From NCBI GenBank assembly GCA_965649825.1, contig OZ287704.1, positions 620,001 through 684,000 on the forward strand: 64,000 nt of DNA, given 5' to 3'. The notes under the pieces were generated by a model that did no database searches, was not told the DNA's origin, and saw only the letters and a list, made by a program, of their open reading frames with translations. The stretch is from Penicillus capitatus. Its lineage: Eukaryota; Chlorophyta. The position numbers and the translations under genes are program-made. Positions within the stretch are counted from its first letter, which is position 1. The number at the start of each line of letters is the position of its first letter. Below, one piece after another: positions 32,868-43,497 of the stretch.

Positions 32868-33911
32868 ATGGGTGCATCTGTATACTACTTCTGTACTGCG
32901 GCTTGTTTCGTTGTTGCGGCACTGGGAGAGTCCAATGAGACAGCTCACGATTTGAAGCGTGTGGCCGGATACTACACAGAGTCCGGTGTCTACAGAGGCG
33001 GTCTGTGGCGCGCCGCCAGCAACACGGAATCGGAAGTCTACCATTGTCTCCGAAACACGAGCAGTCAATGTCTCCACTGGTCGTTGCAGGAGGAGAATCG
33101 AATGAAAAGGGAATACGGCAATTGCACTTGTGCCCCGACGGAACTGCCTTTTTGCGATCACTGGGATTGCACGACAAAGAGTTTTGACGAATATGCCGAG
33201 TGTGTGGTCGGCCGAGAGTCGATTGAATGTGTGGGTATTTCTTTCACGGAATCCCTAACCTGTGCATGCACCTCGAGGGCCCCGAGTCAGAGGTACTGTT
33301 CAGAGTGGTCATGCAGAGAAGACAGCCCCATAGACGACTCTGAGAACGAGGACTACCAGTGTCTGGAAGAGGACGTCACTGGAGAGTATTGCTATCGCTG
33401 GAAGGGCAACATCTCATCCAGCTTCGCGATCGAGTCCTCCGTGTGCGAGTGTTTTACAAGAGGAGAGCTTTTCTGCAAGCACTGGTAATGCCAAGAGAGG
33501 TCCATGATTCGCTGCGCTGCTCATTACGGTGGATGGTGCAGCATTGAGATTGGCATTGGCGTCGGAGGAGGCTGCGGACTCTTCTTCTTTCTATCAGTCG
33601 GATGCCGCATTCGAAATCCACCTGACAATCGCCTGCCGAATGACGGAAGGCGCGAGATGCATACGTTCTTGTGTTCTTGTTTGCCAGTGAAACAGTCCGA
33701 CTGTTCTCTTCACACGAATTGGATCATTCTCAGGAGGTTTCGCAATCAAGTCGTCGTGGGTTTGTTCTTGACTTTGTTGTTTTGTCTGCCGTGGCTGATT
33801 GGAGTGGTTATTCGGGGAGGGGTATTAGCCTGTGTGACTGTACTCCCTGCTTGGATCTTCGTCTTCATTATCATCCTAGTGACGGTTCGCAACGAAAACC
33901 GCCGTGAGTAG
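32868..33911 (+). CDS. Cys/Trp-repeat secreted-entry membrane protein
   Basis: A 328-residue model with one 57-nt intron (33485-33541, GTAATG...GTGCAG). A signal peptide (MGASVYYFCTAACFVVAAL) is followed by three copies of a ~50-residue Cys-rich module whose end follows the pattern C-x-C ... F/Y-C-x-x-W-x-C: TCAPTELPFCDHWDC, CACTSRAPSQRYCSEWSC, CECFTRGELFCKH. The third is interrupted by the intron. After splicing comes a Gly-rich membrane segment (IGIGVGGGCGLFFFLSVG), and near the C-terminus two hydrophobic stretches (VVVGLFLTLLFCLPWLIGVVI, VLPAWIFVFIIILVTV). N-glycosylation sites occur in the extracellular part (NTS, NIS). The TAG stop is at 33909-33911. The second half may contain another intron. 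The family is unrecognised; a surface receptor or adhesin is inferred. Confidence 0.55.
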
Positions 33912-34385
33912 CGTCCAGCGCATCCTTCTTCGGAAGCGTTGTCGCAACGACGTTCGGAGCTATCACTACCAGGCAACGCCTGGGAGAGACTCTTGCCATA
34001 TCGGACCGTTGGACATTCCAACTTGATGTCCCTCCCATCCATTGAATCCTTTGACGCACCCGGGTACGAGCTTTGACATCGTCCCTCCCTCCTCTCTGAT
34101 TGCCGATGGAGATCACTGTATCCAGGTCGTTTCTGGCGATCTGCGACAAGATGAAAGACGCTGCCTTCTTTACGGAAAACAAGAGTCATTGTCTTTGCCT
34201 CATTTACAGACGATCATGCCTTTATCTTCTGTCAGTGCAGGAACGAGATGAAACCGCAGAAAAGAAAGAAAAGAAATCTCAGACATTCCGTAGATGGTTT
34301 CTTCTTTTCGCGACGCGAGAGCTCTTGAACAGAATAGAGGCTGTTATTGATAATGAGTGTGCTAGTTTAAATAGAGTCCGATCAC
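33912..34385. other. Convergent intergenic region
   Basis: The region lies between the Cys-rich gene (plus) and RCC1 (minus). No gene is recognised; both 3' ends must lie here. Confidence 0.4.
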
Positions 34386-36029
34386 TTAGTGTCCACCATC
34401 GAACAAAAGGGCTGCATGCGTCATGCCAATGAAAAGATCTGTCGGCTTGCAGTTCGGCTCCAGCTCAATCTTCACTTCTCTGGGGAGTGGTTCTTGATGG
34501 TCTTCGCCGACTGGGTGTCCCAGACGATGGAAGGTGTTTCTGCCCCAGGTGAACACGCTTCCGTTGCTGCCGATGGCTCCAGAGGCAACCTGAATAACAG
34601 AGACGGTCCAGATGCAGACAGGTACAGCCGGCATGAACTCACGTATCCGGCTGCGATGTCGATCATCTCTCGACCCTGGAAACGGTCGACCGGCTGAGGA
34701 TCGGGCAGAATGCTTCCGCCTGCCATCGTCGACATCGCGTCGCGACGCCCAAGGACCCCGTGCTCGGAGGATCCCCACGAGTACACGGCTCCCTCCTCCG
34801 TCAGGCCGAGACAGTGATCTTTTCCGCCGACGATCTTCCTGAGCTTCAAGGCTGTGAGGACTTCGACCTCCGTGGGCTGGGTGACGACGATGTTGGCACG
34901 GATTCTCTCCTTTGCATCGGCCAGTTTGTCGATGGACAGTTCTTCGGGATGAATGGCCAACTGTCCACAGTCGTTGAGTCCACAGGCAAAGATGCGTCCC
35001 GAAGTGTCCTTGAGGAATGTGCAGAAGTCTGTGCAGAACGCGTCGACAATCACCGTCTTCTCTTGGAAGACCATGGCAGCAGGGGTGAGCCCTTCAACCG
35101 GAGTCTTTGGCGCATCCCCACGAATCGAGGTCTGAGGCGGTCGGCCAAGTTGGCCGAGATCTCCGGATCCCCACGAGAGAACCTGACCACTCTGCAAGAC
35201 AAGCACACCATAAGTGCCACACTTGTTTGCTTGATCCAAATTCACCTTCAGAACGGCAACGATGTGGTTGGCTCCGGCGGCAATCTTCACAACGGGGTTG
35301 CGTGGTCGGGCATCGTAGATGACTTCGCTGTGACAGGTGGTCTCGACGCCGTCGATGAATGCCCTGCTGCCGTGGATGTCACGGAACGTCCCCCATCCAT
35401 AGACGCAGCCCATGTTTGTCAGCACGAAGGTCGCGTAGAATGTGCACACGATTTGGACAATCATCTCGGCGGAGGAGCAGAAGAGAGGGCTGAACGTCCT
35501 CGGCGAATTGAAGTGCTCGTCGGAACGGTGGCGATTTCCGTTCTCCGTTGGCCACCTGAGCTGTCCGTAGCGGTTATATCCGGATGTGTAAATTCTGCGG
35601 TCATCCACCTGGACCGCCGTGTGCATGCAGCCGAGTGCTGCGTTGAGAACCTGCAGTCGACGGGAGCATATGAGCACGTCGACATTGGGGCTGACGTTGC
35701 CGCTCACTTGAGGCCTTTCTTCGGAAAATGGCTCGAATGGGACACTCCAGTCTGCGGAGTTGCTCCCGTCGCGCCAGGCTTGGCCACACCCATTGTCGCC
35801 CCAGACCATCAAACGGCGAGGGACGGGTCGCTGCGAGAAAAGAGTGACTTCGGAGTTGAGAGGGAAACCGGTCGCTTACCGGAGCCTGGGAGTGCGGTTG
35901 CGCGCGGCGTCGGGGTTTTGAAGGTCTGGAAGACTGCTTCTTCTTGTTCTTCTCGGCGTTGAGCTTCTTTCTCGGCGACGGTTCCGCGAACGCCTCCCTT
36001 CTTCTCTTCTGGGAGCGCGTGCTAACCAT
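34386..36029 (-). CDS. RCC1: RCC1-type beta-propeller protein (Ran GEF-like)
   Basis: RCC1 proteins are seven-bladed propellers; the founding member is the chromatin-bound exchange factor for Ran. Four exons with introns of 49, 54 and 53 nt give 495 residues. The N-terminus is very basic (STRSQKRRREAF ... RKKLNAEKNKKK), a likely nuclear localisation signal. Repeats are visible as MVWGDNGCGQ, YTSGYNRYGQL, VYGWGTFRD, VLSWGSGDLGQLGR, FACGLNDCGQLA, VYSWGSSEHGVLGR and FTWGRNTFHRLG, with interspersed A-G-x-H and G-x-x-H elements (AAGANHIVAVL, VGGKDHCLGL). The basic N-terminus and single propeller favour the true Ran GEF over larger RCC1-repeat proteins, but that is inference. The start at 36029 was chosen because it begins the basic segment; an in-frame ATG also exists at 36182. 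Confidence 0.88.
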
Positions 36030-36178
36030 GTTCGAACTGTGCGTCGGCGAGTAAGGTACGGCTTCGTTTGCCTTTGCGGCGTGTGCACTATCGCTTGAAG
36101 CGGCAAGACTCGAGGAGAGTTTGTAAAATGCACGAATGAAGAACGACGAGTGAGCAGAATGCCGTAAATGGGTACTTG

Positions 36179-36463
36179 TCATTTAAATCCGTGACCTTCA
36201 ATCTCGGAACAAACGGTTGCCCACGTGGCAATTCGTCGATCCACTGCTGCATCCCTATTGGCCTTTGGAAGGTACCCGGTGCCAACGCCACAGAGAAAAC
36301 CGGCGAAGATGGTTCCCACTGTGGCATCTCGACGCCGCTTGTCCTCGATCATCGAGCGTCGACAGAAATCCCTTGGGAGAAAAACCTCTAGACATTGTCT
36401 TATCACCAGAGGACGACAGCTGGATATGAGTACATAAGTTGTCCGAAGAAACCACTCTGTCAA
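36179..36463 (-). CDS. Small open frame with a hydrophobic segment, unrecognised
   Basis: The frame reads RRRDATVGTIFAGFLCGVGTGYLPKA and ends at a stop just before the RCC1 leader. The Gly-rich hydrophobic segment preceded by Arg resembles small mitochondrial inner-membrane proteins, but no family can be named and no start with acceptable splicing was found (an ATG near 36556 in MEPIAGEL is one candidate). It could be a non-coding upstream region of RCC1. Confidence 0.2.
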   Translation of the reverse strand: MTEWFLRTTYVLISSCRPLVIRQCLEVFLPRDFCRRSMIEDKRRRDATVGTIFAGFLCGVGTGYLPKANRDAAVDRRIATWATVCSEIEGHGFK

Positions 36464-36916
36464 AGAGTGTCCAACTGGTTTGACGAAGCGGCGCCCTCGT
36501 GCTGATGTGTTTCGCAGGAATGTAGAAGCTTAACCTAGTTCTCCGGCTATCGGCTCCATCTTCGCCCACTCATTGGCTACGTGAAGTGTGATTTGTCTAC
36601 ATAGAATACTTGATGCACTCTATTCGGCTCATCTGGCGCAGACAGCTAACTTCACTGTATAATCTGCCCTTCCAAAGACCATGGCAGTGTTCCATGCCCG
36701 AATGTTAACTGGCTCCGCAGTGAGAGTTCCGGCCAGAGGCTTGGCTTCGCATCACGTTGGCCAAAAACACTTACCAGGTTTGTTTTTTTAGATTGCTTGC
36801 TTTTACAACTCCTTTTTGAGAAGATCAGGAGTGCATCTGTACATAAAGAGTAGCAAACAGTGTTCAGTCTATCCAAACAGAAAGGCCCAGTAGGGAGGCA
36901 TGTAATGAAATGTGGA

Positions 36917-38203
36917 TCAGGAAACTCCTCGGGGGGCGCTGGGAAACCGTGCAAACGAGCGGATAGGTAGTATCATGTAGTCTAACGTGGCGAACGCGGT
37001 CTTGGGGTCCTTCAGTTGCTCGTAGAGAGTCTTCGACACGAAGACCTTCAGGTTCCTGCTGGGTGTCCATTCCGGAAGAGGCTGTCCGGCAGAGTCACGT
37101 TTGCGGCGGTTCATTCGGTGTGGAGCTGCAAAGTGCTCTTCTTCGAGTTCGGGCGCGGGGATCTGCCAGCGAGAAGCATTCTGTTCGGCGATGGCTGCGA
37201 TTGCGGCTTCTGGGTCTATGTCCAGATCGACATTGCTGATGACCACGGGGACTTTGTCTTTGGTTGGCGAGAGGTACGGATTGTTCACTGTGAACGTACC
37301 GATATCCGGCAGTTCTAGGTCCCAGGCATCTCCTGCACATTCCAGGCAGCGATCCAGCGATTTCTCGAAGGACTCCCGCAGATCGGCACTGATTTGCACG
37401 TAGTAACGGCCTCCGTGATCCGTACGGATGTCTTCCACGTAGTCCTTGAGGTTCCTGATCTTAAGCTTTCGCTCCAGACTGATTCCGAGCTGACGGAACG
37501 ACGGGCGATCTCCCTTCAGTTTCACTGGACAAAGCTGGAAGCTGCGCTCATCGCATCTGATCTGATCTTTAAGCTCCTGGGTTTTCCTCCTTAGTTCTTT
37601 GGCCTGGGCGTTCCGTTGCTGCTGTGCAGGGGTCTTTGTGGGCAAGGCCTTTCGGGCGGCATCCCGGTACGGTCGAGGAGCAGCGCTTCCGGATTCTGTC
37701 GCTGCTTGGTCTCTGTCCGCAGGGGCAGGGGGCGTGGAGTGGGCGGCGGTCGGTGTCCAATCCGTGTTGCTGTGGTAAAACAGCATGCATGTGTGTACCT
37801 CATGCATCGTGGAAAGAGCCTCGGAAAGACGAGTAGCAAGCGAGTGTTCCTTGGGTACGAAGGACGGGGCGATCATCTCTATTTGAGCGAGAGACGAACG
37901 GATGTCATCGGAGAGTGCTCTGAGGAATTCGCTCGGCGGCACCGAGTGTCTTGAGCGGCAGAGAGTCGTCGTGTTGGTTTCTTCCCCTTTGGGCCAATCT
38001 GGGGCTTCCGGCGCCAGGAGGAGCTGAGTACGTACGTTGTCGAGTCGGTTCACCAAGCGTAGCTGAGCTTCGTCTTTCTTTTCGTGCGCCGACAGGTAGG
38101 CGCGGATCTTTGCGATGAGCGTGACGGGTTCCACGGTCGCCGCTATGTGCGTGGGGCAGACTTGGAGGGCAGTGTTGACGAGGATGAGCTCCTTCTTGCT
38201 CAT
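36917..38203 (-). mobile_element. Retrotransposon ORF1/gag-like protein gene (LINE-type), isolated
   Basis: A 428-residue intronless frame starts at ATG 38203. The C-terminal half carries the arrangement typical of non-LTR retroelement ORF1 proteins: PVVISNVDLDIDPEAAIAAI followed by an N-x-R-W element, then RNLKVFVSKTLYEQL and a terminal IRSFARFP, where such proteins normally continue into CCHC zinc knuckles (family knowledge). Here the frame stops instead, and no reverse transcriptase follows within the window. A Gln/Arg-rich, probably coiled-coil stretch lies in the middle (QQQRNAQAKELRRKTQELKD). It sits directly beside the left end of the duplicated MATH segment (38290). It may be a 5'-intact, 3'-truncated element; a host gene with a similar RNA-binding fold cannot be excluded. 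Confidence 0.42.
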
Positions 38204-38289
38204 CGCTTCGAGGACCTCTGAAGACAGGCGCAGGTCGCGTCTGTACCTGACCGTGTCCGCGGCCTGATGGTCTATCTGTTGAAGTCAGA

Positions 38290-39152
38290 GAAGCCCGCAC
38301 AAAGGATCATTAAAACAGCGGTCCCGGCAGCGGCAGAGTTCGAGCTGTTATGTCGATCGGATGTTCTGCCTCCCCTCAGGAGTCACAGGCAACACCACGG
38401 AATCTCTGCATGCACCATTCGTCACATAAAAGCTCGGCTTTGCTTCGCTTCGAAATCATTCGTGGAAGAAAGCAGTAACTCATTGTTGAATGTGCATGTC
38501 ATCTGATATGTCATAGAACCTCTTCTAATGATTTGTAACAGTTCAATCTTCAAAAGCTTCATCTGCAAGATGGAAGAGGTGAGCAATTGTCGGACACCAT
38601 CTGTAGAGTCAATCGTGGTCTGTCCAACGCAGTGAATGCCATACCTCTCACCCAAAGCATGCAGGAAACACAAGACTCCGCATGCATTCAGCGAACCAAC
38701 ATAGCTGAAAAATACATCTCCTATTCTCTCAGCTCTGATCAAAGGCGCAGAATGCAGATGGATCTCTGTTTAAAGAACAGTCGACGGCTGCCGTGACCCA
38801 GAAAAGAGGTTCGCGGCGTGAAGGTCGATCTCTTCAATGCTATAGACACGGATAGCGCCAATTTTACTGTCGTTCGTCAAGATTTGCTCAAGTCCAACTG
38901 CCACGTCCTAATCTCGCGCCTTCGTTGCGCAGTGAGACACATCTAGAAGACCGCGCATTGCGCACAGCTGCCATTAGACTCTACGTGTCGCCATTTGCCG
39001 TGTCAGATTACAGCCAAGAAACACAGACGTGATAAATGGATGCCCACTCCACAAAAGGGGCAGTCAAAGAGTCGCGCTGTATTAAGCTTTCTTTCGACTT
39101 CCTTTTTCCGTGTCATCTGAGAACGCCGCCACACTGTTTATTATTCAGCAGA
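38290..39152 (+). repeat. Upstream flank of the direct duplication (right copy)
   Basis: Counterpart of 13206-13993. Homology starts at the words 'acaaaggatcattaaaac', less than 100 bp from the start codon of the ORF1-like gene. Confidence 0.75.
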
Positions 39153-41833
39153 ATGGAGCGAGACAAACAACAATGGCCGTTGCTGTGCGTCAACGACAGG
39201 CTCAGCGCTCAGCCGCGCGGCTATAAATGCGACGCTAACCTCGGAGCGCATAACATTAAAAAACTATCGGATGGAACGACGATACACGCTGAAGGTGTGC
39301 CACGTTTGCACGGCGCGTGAACTGAAGTCGCCCTCAGAGGGAAACCAAGTTACGAAAGGCATCCCCCACGCTTATACGTTAAAAAAGCATGCATGGTACG
39401 CGACTTACGAAGTAAGGTCGCCAGACTCGTTGAAATCGTTACGTGATGCATTCTGCTAGTGGCGTGTGCATCACTCTTTTTTGGAGAAGAAGAACACGAG
39501 AATGTTTTCGTGTAACTTCGAAGTCAATGGTCATCATTGGTAAGGGAGGACACAGTGGACATCTCAGAGTACTCGTGTTCGTGTTCTGTGATGAAGGTGC
39601 ATCGAAGTCGAGAACTCGGCGACAGGGAACCTCAGAGCTTGTCTCTGTTCTCGGAATGGAAAACTGGTCAAGGCATACTTCTCTCTGACTCTCGTCAACT
39701 GGGAGGACGAGAAGCAGAACATCTGCGAAAGTTGCCAAAAGAGAATTTACTGACGTCTCCAAGTTCCTGAACTGTATCTATTCCTTGTCTAGATGTCTAT
39801 TGTGTCTTCCGTCCGTTCGATTGTCGGCACGGAATTCGTGACATGGCGAGAATCGAGGACGTCAAGAATCGCTGCACACGTTTCCTTAATGGCGACTACT
39901 TCACGCTGCGCCTGGAACTGAGAATCCGGTGTCCGGAGAGCGAGCTTTGGAAGCTCTCCTTCCAGGGACGGGACGCTGTGTGCGAGGTCGTCTCTCCTCC
40001 TTGCCTCTCTCTTTTCGGAACAGGTTATGTGTACGTCAGTGGAAGTTGAGACACCTCAAACAGATGAGCCCATTTACTCCAACGACAGACGACTTTGACA
40101 CAGGCGGTTGCACACTGTATGATATTCGTTACTCGCAATTGTTACTCTTGTTTGACGGTTGGTCACACAGGAGCCTAGAAATCCGACCGCATGGATCGAA
40201 TTCCCATTCGACAGATTTGGATCTGTCGATGCAACACACGGGAGGCAGTCCCCTCTACGGACGCTTGTTGTGCTCCATCCTGAACCGCGAAGTCACTGGA
40301 GCCGCCTCTTCTCTCGGTGATACCATTTTCTGCCTCTCTCTCGCTCTGATGAGTCCTGTTTTGCTCGCAGAGATGCTCTATTTGCGGGGCCCGGGATCCC
40401 AGACAAACTGGATCCACCTCGCAAAGAAAAGCGAGCTTGAAGACAAGACAAGTGGCTTCGTGCAAGATGGCTGGATCACGCTGCGCGCAAGGATCTCTTT
40501 CATGAGCTGCAGACAGTTCGCGCTGGAGATGCTGCGCCAAAGAAGAGAGGTGGAAAAGAAAGAAAGAAGCTCTCTGGCGATCGACAACAAGATGAACGTA
40601 GAGATCGAAGGTCGATGTCTGCTTTCTGCTCCGCTCTTTCTGAGATGTGCTTGAAATGCAGAGGGTACTGGTGTCGATAACGGCGTTGAGCATGCCTATC
40701 TGCTCGCCAAGTCCAAGTGGTACGCCTACTACGAGGTATTTCAGCCCGCTCCCCTTCTCTTAAATGATGGTCTTTTCCAGTGCTGCGTGCATCGGTCTCT
40801 GTTGGAGAATCCGAAGGGTCTGTTCTCTACGGGTTTCCTGGCGGATGGCGGCGCATTGTAGGCAATTCTGAATTCTGTCACGTCTAGCAATATCATGCTG
40901 TCAACCAGGGAGTTCAGCATCAAAAGGGAAAAGAATGGAGGCGTCAGACTCTTCTTTAGGGTCACGCTGGAGTCAGAGACTTGGATTCAGTCCACAACAA
41001 AGATCGTCAACTTTAAAGACGAAACAAAGAACAAGACCTGCAGTAAGCAATCGTTTTTGTGTATTCTTCAGGCATTGATGTGCCGATGTGACTGCTGAAG
41101 ATTCCCGTTTCACAATAGATCCTAAAGGATTCGTTGTGAAGTCTACCTTGTGCACCACCGTTAAGGACCTCGTGGACTCATCCTCTGGGTTCTTGAAACA
41201 CGATTTCTTCCTCGTCCGCTTGGATATGAGGAAATGTCTTCAAGACAACGATTACATTGATTGTTCCATTGACGGAAATACTGCACATTGCACAGTATGC
41301 TTGGCATCATCTCTTCCTGGTACTGTAGTCGAGTGTTCTAGTGGAAAGTGAAACCTGCACAACTGAACCCATGTCACATGTTTTTAGAGAGCATCTGAAT
41401 CGATAACATCCCCATGTAAGCACGTACCCGCTCACTCTTTTATGTCGACTTTCATCTATTGAGCCGTTTACGTCGAGCAGAAGATTGGGAATTGTGGCTA
41501 CCAAGTCTGACTCGAGGACGAAGAAGACGAAACTGGCTGTTCACAACTCGGCCAAAGAAACGGTTCTTGTCCTTGTCGAAGCCCGTGCTGTCAAGCACAC
41601 ACAGCCAAACGACGATAGGATCCATAGTAATACACCACTGACAACCTTCGTCCGCCGACAGATTTTCTGTAGAGGAGGAGATGGTGATTGGCCCAGGAGT
41701 CTGTAAATTGCTCAAGCAGTCACTCGGCTGTTTAGAAGTGGAGGGCGAGAAGCTCGGTTTTGTGAAGGACGACTGGTTGACTTTTATCGTCAAAATCACT
41801 CTTCTGGAGAAACTGGGGAGCCTAATTAAATGA
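39153..41833 (+). pseudogene. Decayed second copy of the four-MATH gene
   Basis: Exon by exon this matches the gene at 13994-16674 at a constant offset of 25,159 bp, with all introns at the same places. Compared with that copy it has at least three lesions. A net 2-nt loss in exon 1 (about 39300-39325) puts the frame into a TGA at 39318-39320. A TGG-to-TGA change occurs in the first exon of the fourth MATH module (near 41395). A 1-nt deletion falls just after the next acceptor (near 41463). Most exons still read well (WKLRHLK, RFLNGDYFTLRLEL, GFVQDGWITLRARISF, GFLKHDFFLVRLDM), so inactivation is recent or partial products are still made. Confidence 0.7.
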
Positions 41834-42302
41834 CTAGCTTTGCTTCTTTTATTCATATGTTCTGTTTCCTTACCTGTCTTCTGTCGCGCCTACCGTATTG
41901 ATCGACTCAACTGACGCTCAAGACTTTCTCGAGTTTTGTGATGCGCGTCATACTGGAAATGTATCGCACTTCGTTCGACATGACGGTATTAGTGAACGAG
42001 AAGCTACATCTTTAGTAACAGTCTGCTGTTTGATGATGGAAACACCTGGTCTATTGTGCTCTGATCTGAACAGAGAAGATGCCACTGAAAGGAGTTTACC
42101 AGCTTACGGCCCCGTGCGGTCATGGATGCAGGAATTGAGAATAGCAAGAAACGATTGGCAGTAAGTACCAAGTAGAATCTGGTATGGCAGAGGACAGCCG
42201 GTAGCGCGCTCTTATGAAAGACCTGGTTAATCTACCAAGTTCTAGCAGGAGTGAAACATCTAGTTTCTGCTTGCATTATTCGCTGTGTCGATTTCTTAGC
42301 TA
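41834..42302. other. Region without a recognised gene
   Basis: Contains the fading end of the direct duplication and no supported gene. Confidence 0.35.
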
Positions 42303-42623
42303 ATGCTCCTTCTACATGCTTGCATCTTCTTGACGATTTCGACGGATGACGTCTGTTCTTATGACATGCCATCGCATTGTTGTCCTACCCTGGTGGGTCG
42401 TGCCATCGCCACCGTGTTAACAGATCAGGGGATTTACGAAGATGTGATTCAAACATCTCTTCTGAATAACGACAAAGTCCTCTCAGATGAAAACTTCTGC
42501 CAATGCACATCAACCGAGGTTGAAACCAGGCAAAGCGTGGAGGCTTTGAGATATATCGCTAAAGGCTTTTGTTCTCGCTTTGAGCCATGGATCATCGTTA
42601 CTCTGTCCCCGTGCAGACAATGA
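42303..42623 (+). CDS. Possible small secreted Cys-containing protein
   Basis: The ATG at 42303 opens a short hydrophobic leader (MLLLHACIFLTIS) followed by a polar chain with six or seven Cys (CSYDMPSHCC, FCQCTSTEVE, GFCSRF). The frame is 106 codons; a 3' intron is possible. No family is recognised and no second copy is seen in the window. Confidence 0.3.
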   Translation: MLLLHACIFLTISTDDVCSYDMPSHCCPTLVGRAIATVLTDQGIYEDVIQTSLLNNDKVLSDENFCQCTSTEVETRQSVEALRYIAKGFCSRFEPWIIVTLSPCRQ

Positions 42624-43497
42624 TAGTGATGCTCTGCGCATCTTGGCCAATCGATCATAGAGATGCAACAGCCAGAACATCCACGAGATAGATTGGCATC
42701 GACACATGCCGTCACGATTGCATCGAATCGACTAGGGTGCGTGTTGTTCTGACTGCACCACGATTTGTTTGGTTCTTTGTCCACTCAGATCTGGCCATTC
42801 CTTACAAGTCTTGCCCGAACGATGCAAAACTTCGTGCATGAGGTCGCAAAATTCCAGGCTTTATATCGATGCTACTCTGCCCAATAGGACAGCTGGTTCT
42901 GTAAGGTTGTGTTACAGGTAAGATCTGAAAGCCCTGCCACAGGACAGCAGTTCCAACATCTTCCGAGACTGCAAGAGTGTCATACATTTTCAGGTGAAGG
43001 TCTGTCGATAGTATTTATCCGCCTGAAAGTCGAACAACGCATCTAATCCGTTTATGCAAAGTAGTCATTTGTAAAAGTGCCATTTATGTGTTTAGGCAAT
43101 AACCACGTTTGAGGTAGATAACCAAAGGTGTCAAAGAAAGCGTAAGGCTCAAGGAATATGCAACAGTTCTCGAATCTATCTCCAACAATTTTAAGCGAAC
43201 ATCGAAATCACAAAACAAGGACTGGACAACCTTGCCAATAGCATACTGCCATGGATTGATCCATCACGAGAAGAATACGAGGCGTCTTCCTCGAAAATAA
43301 ATAACTACGAGTCGACAAACGAAGCAAGCTAAACAGCTAAACGAGCAATCTCATGTCTCTCTTGCCTTGTGCTTTAGCGCGACAGACAATGGGAGTCAGT
43401 CATAAACGAGAGACATATTCTCAGAAGCATCCGACAAAAGTCATTGCGATAGGGGACACCGTCTCACGCCGACTGAACGCGAAGGCGGATGTATCCT
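42624..43497. other. Region without a recognised gene
   Basis: AT-richer intergenic sequence downstream of CFAP44; short open frames only. Confidence 0.4.

Noticed and set aside
33486-33488. In-frame TAA in the Cys-rich membrane protein, first taken as a nonsense or recoded codon
   Set aside because: A standard 57-nt intron (33485-33541) removes it and keeps the frame.
42303-43350. Possible continuation of the duplicated MATH segment
   Set aside because: Homology to the first copy fades shortly after 41833, and nothing here aligns with 17.4-18.8 kb.
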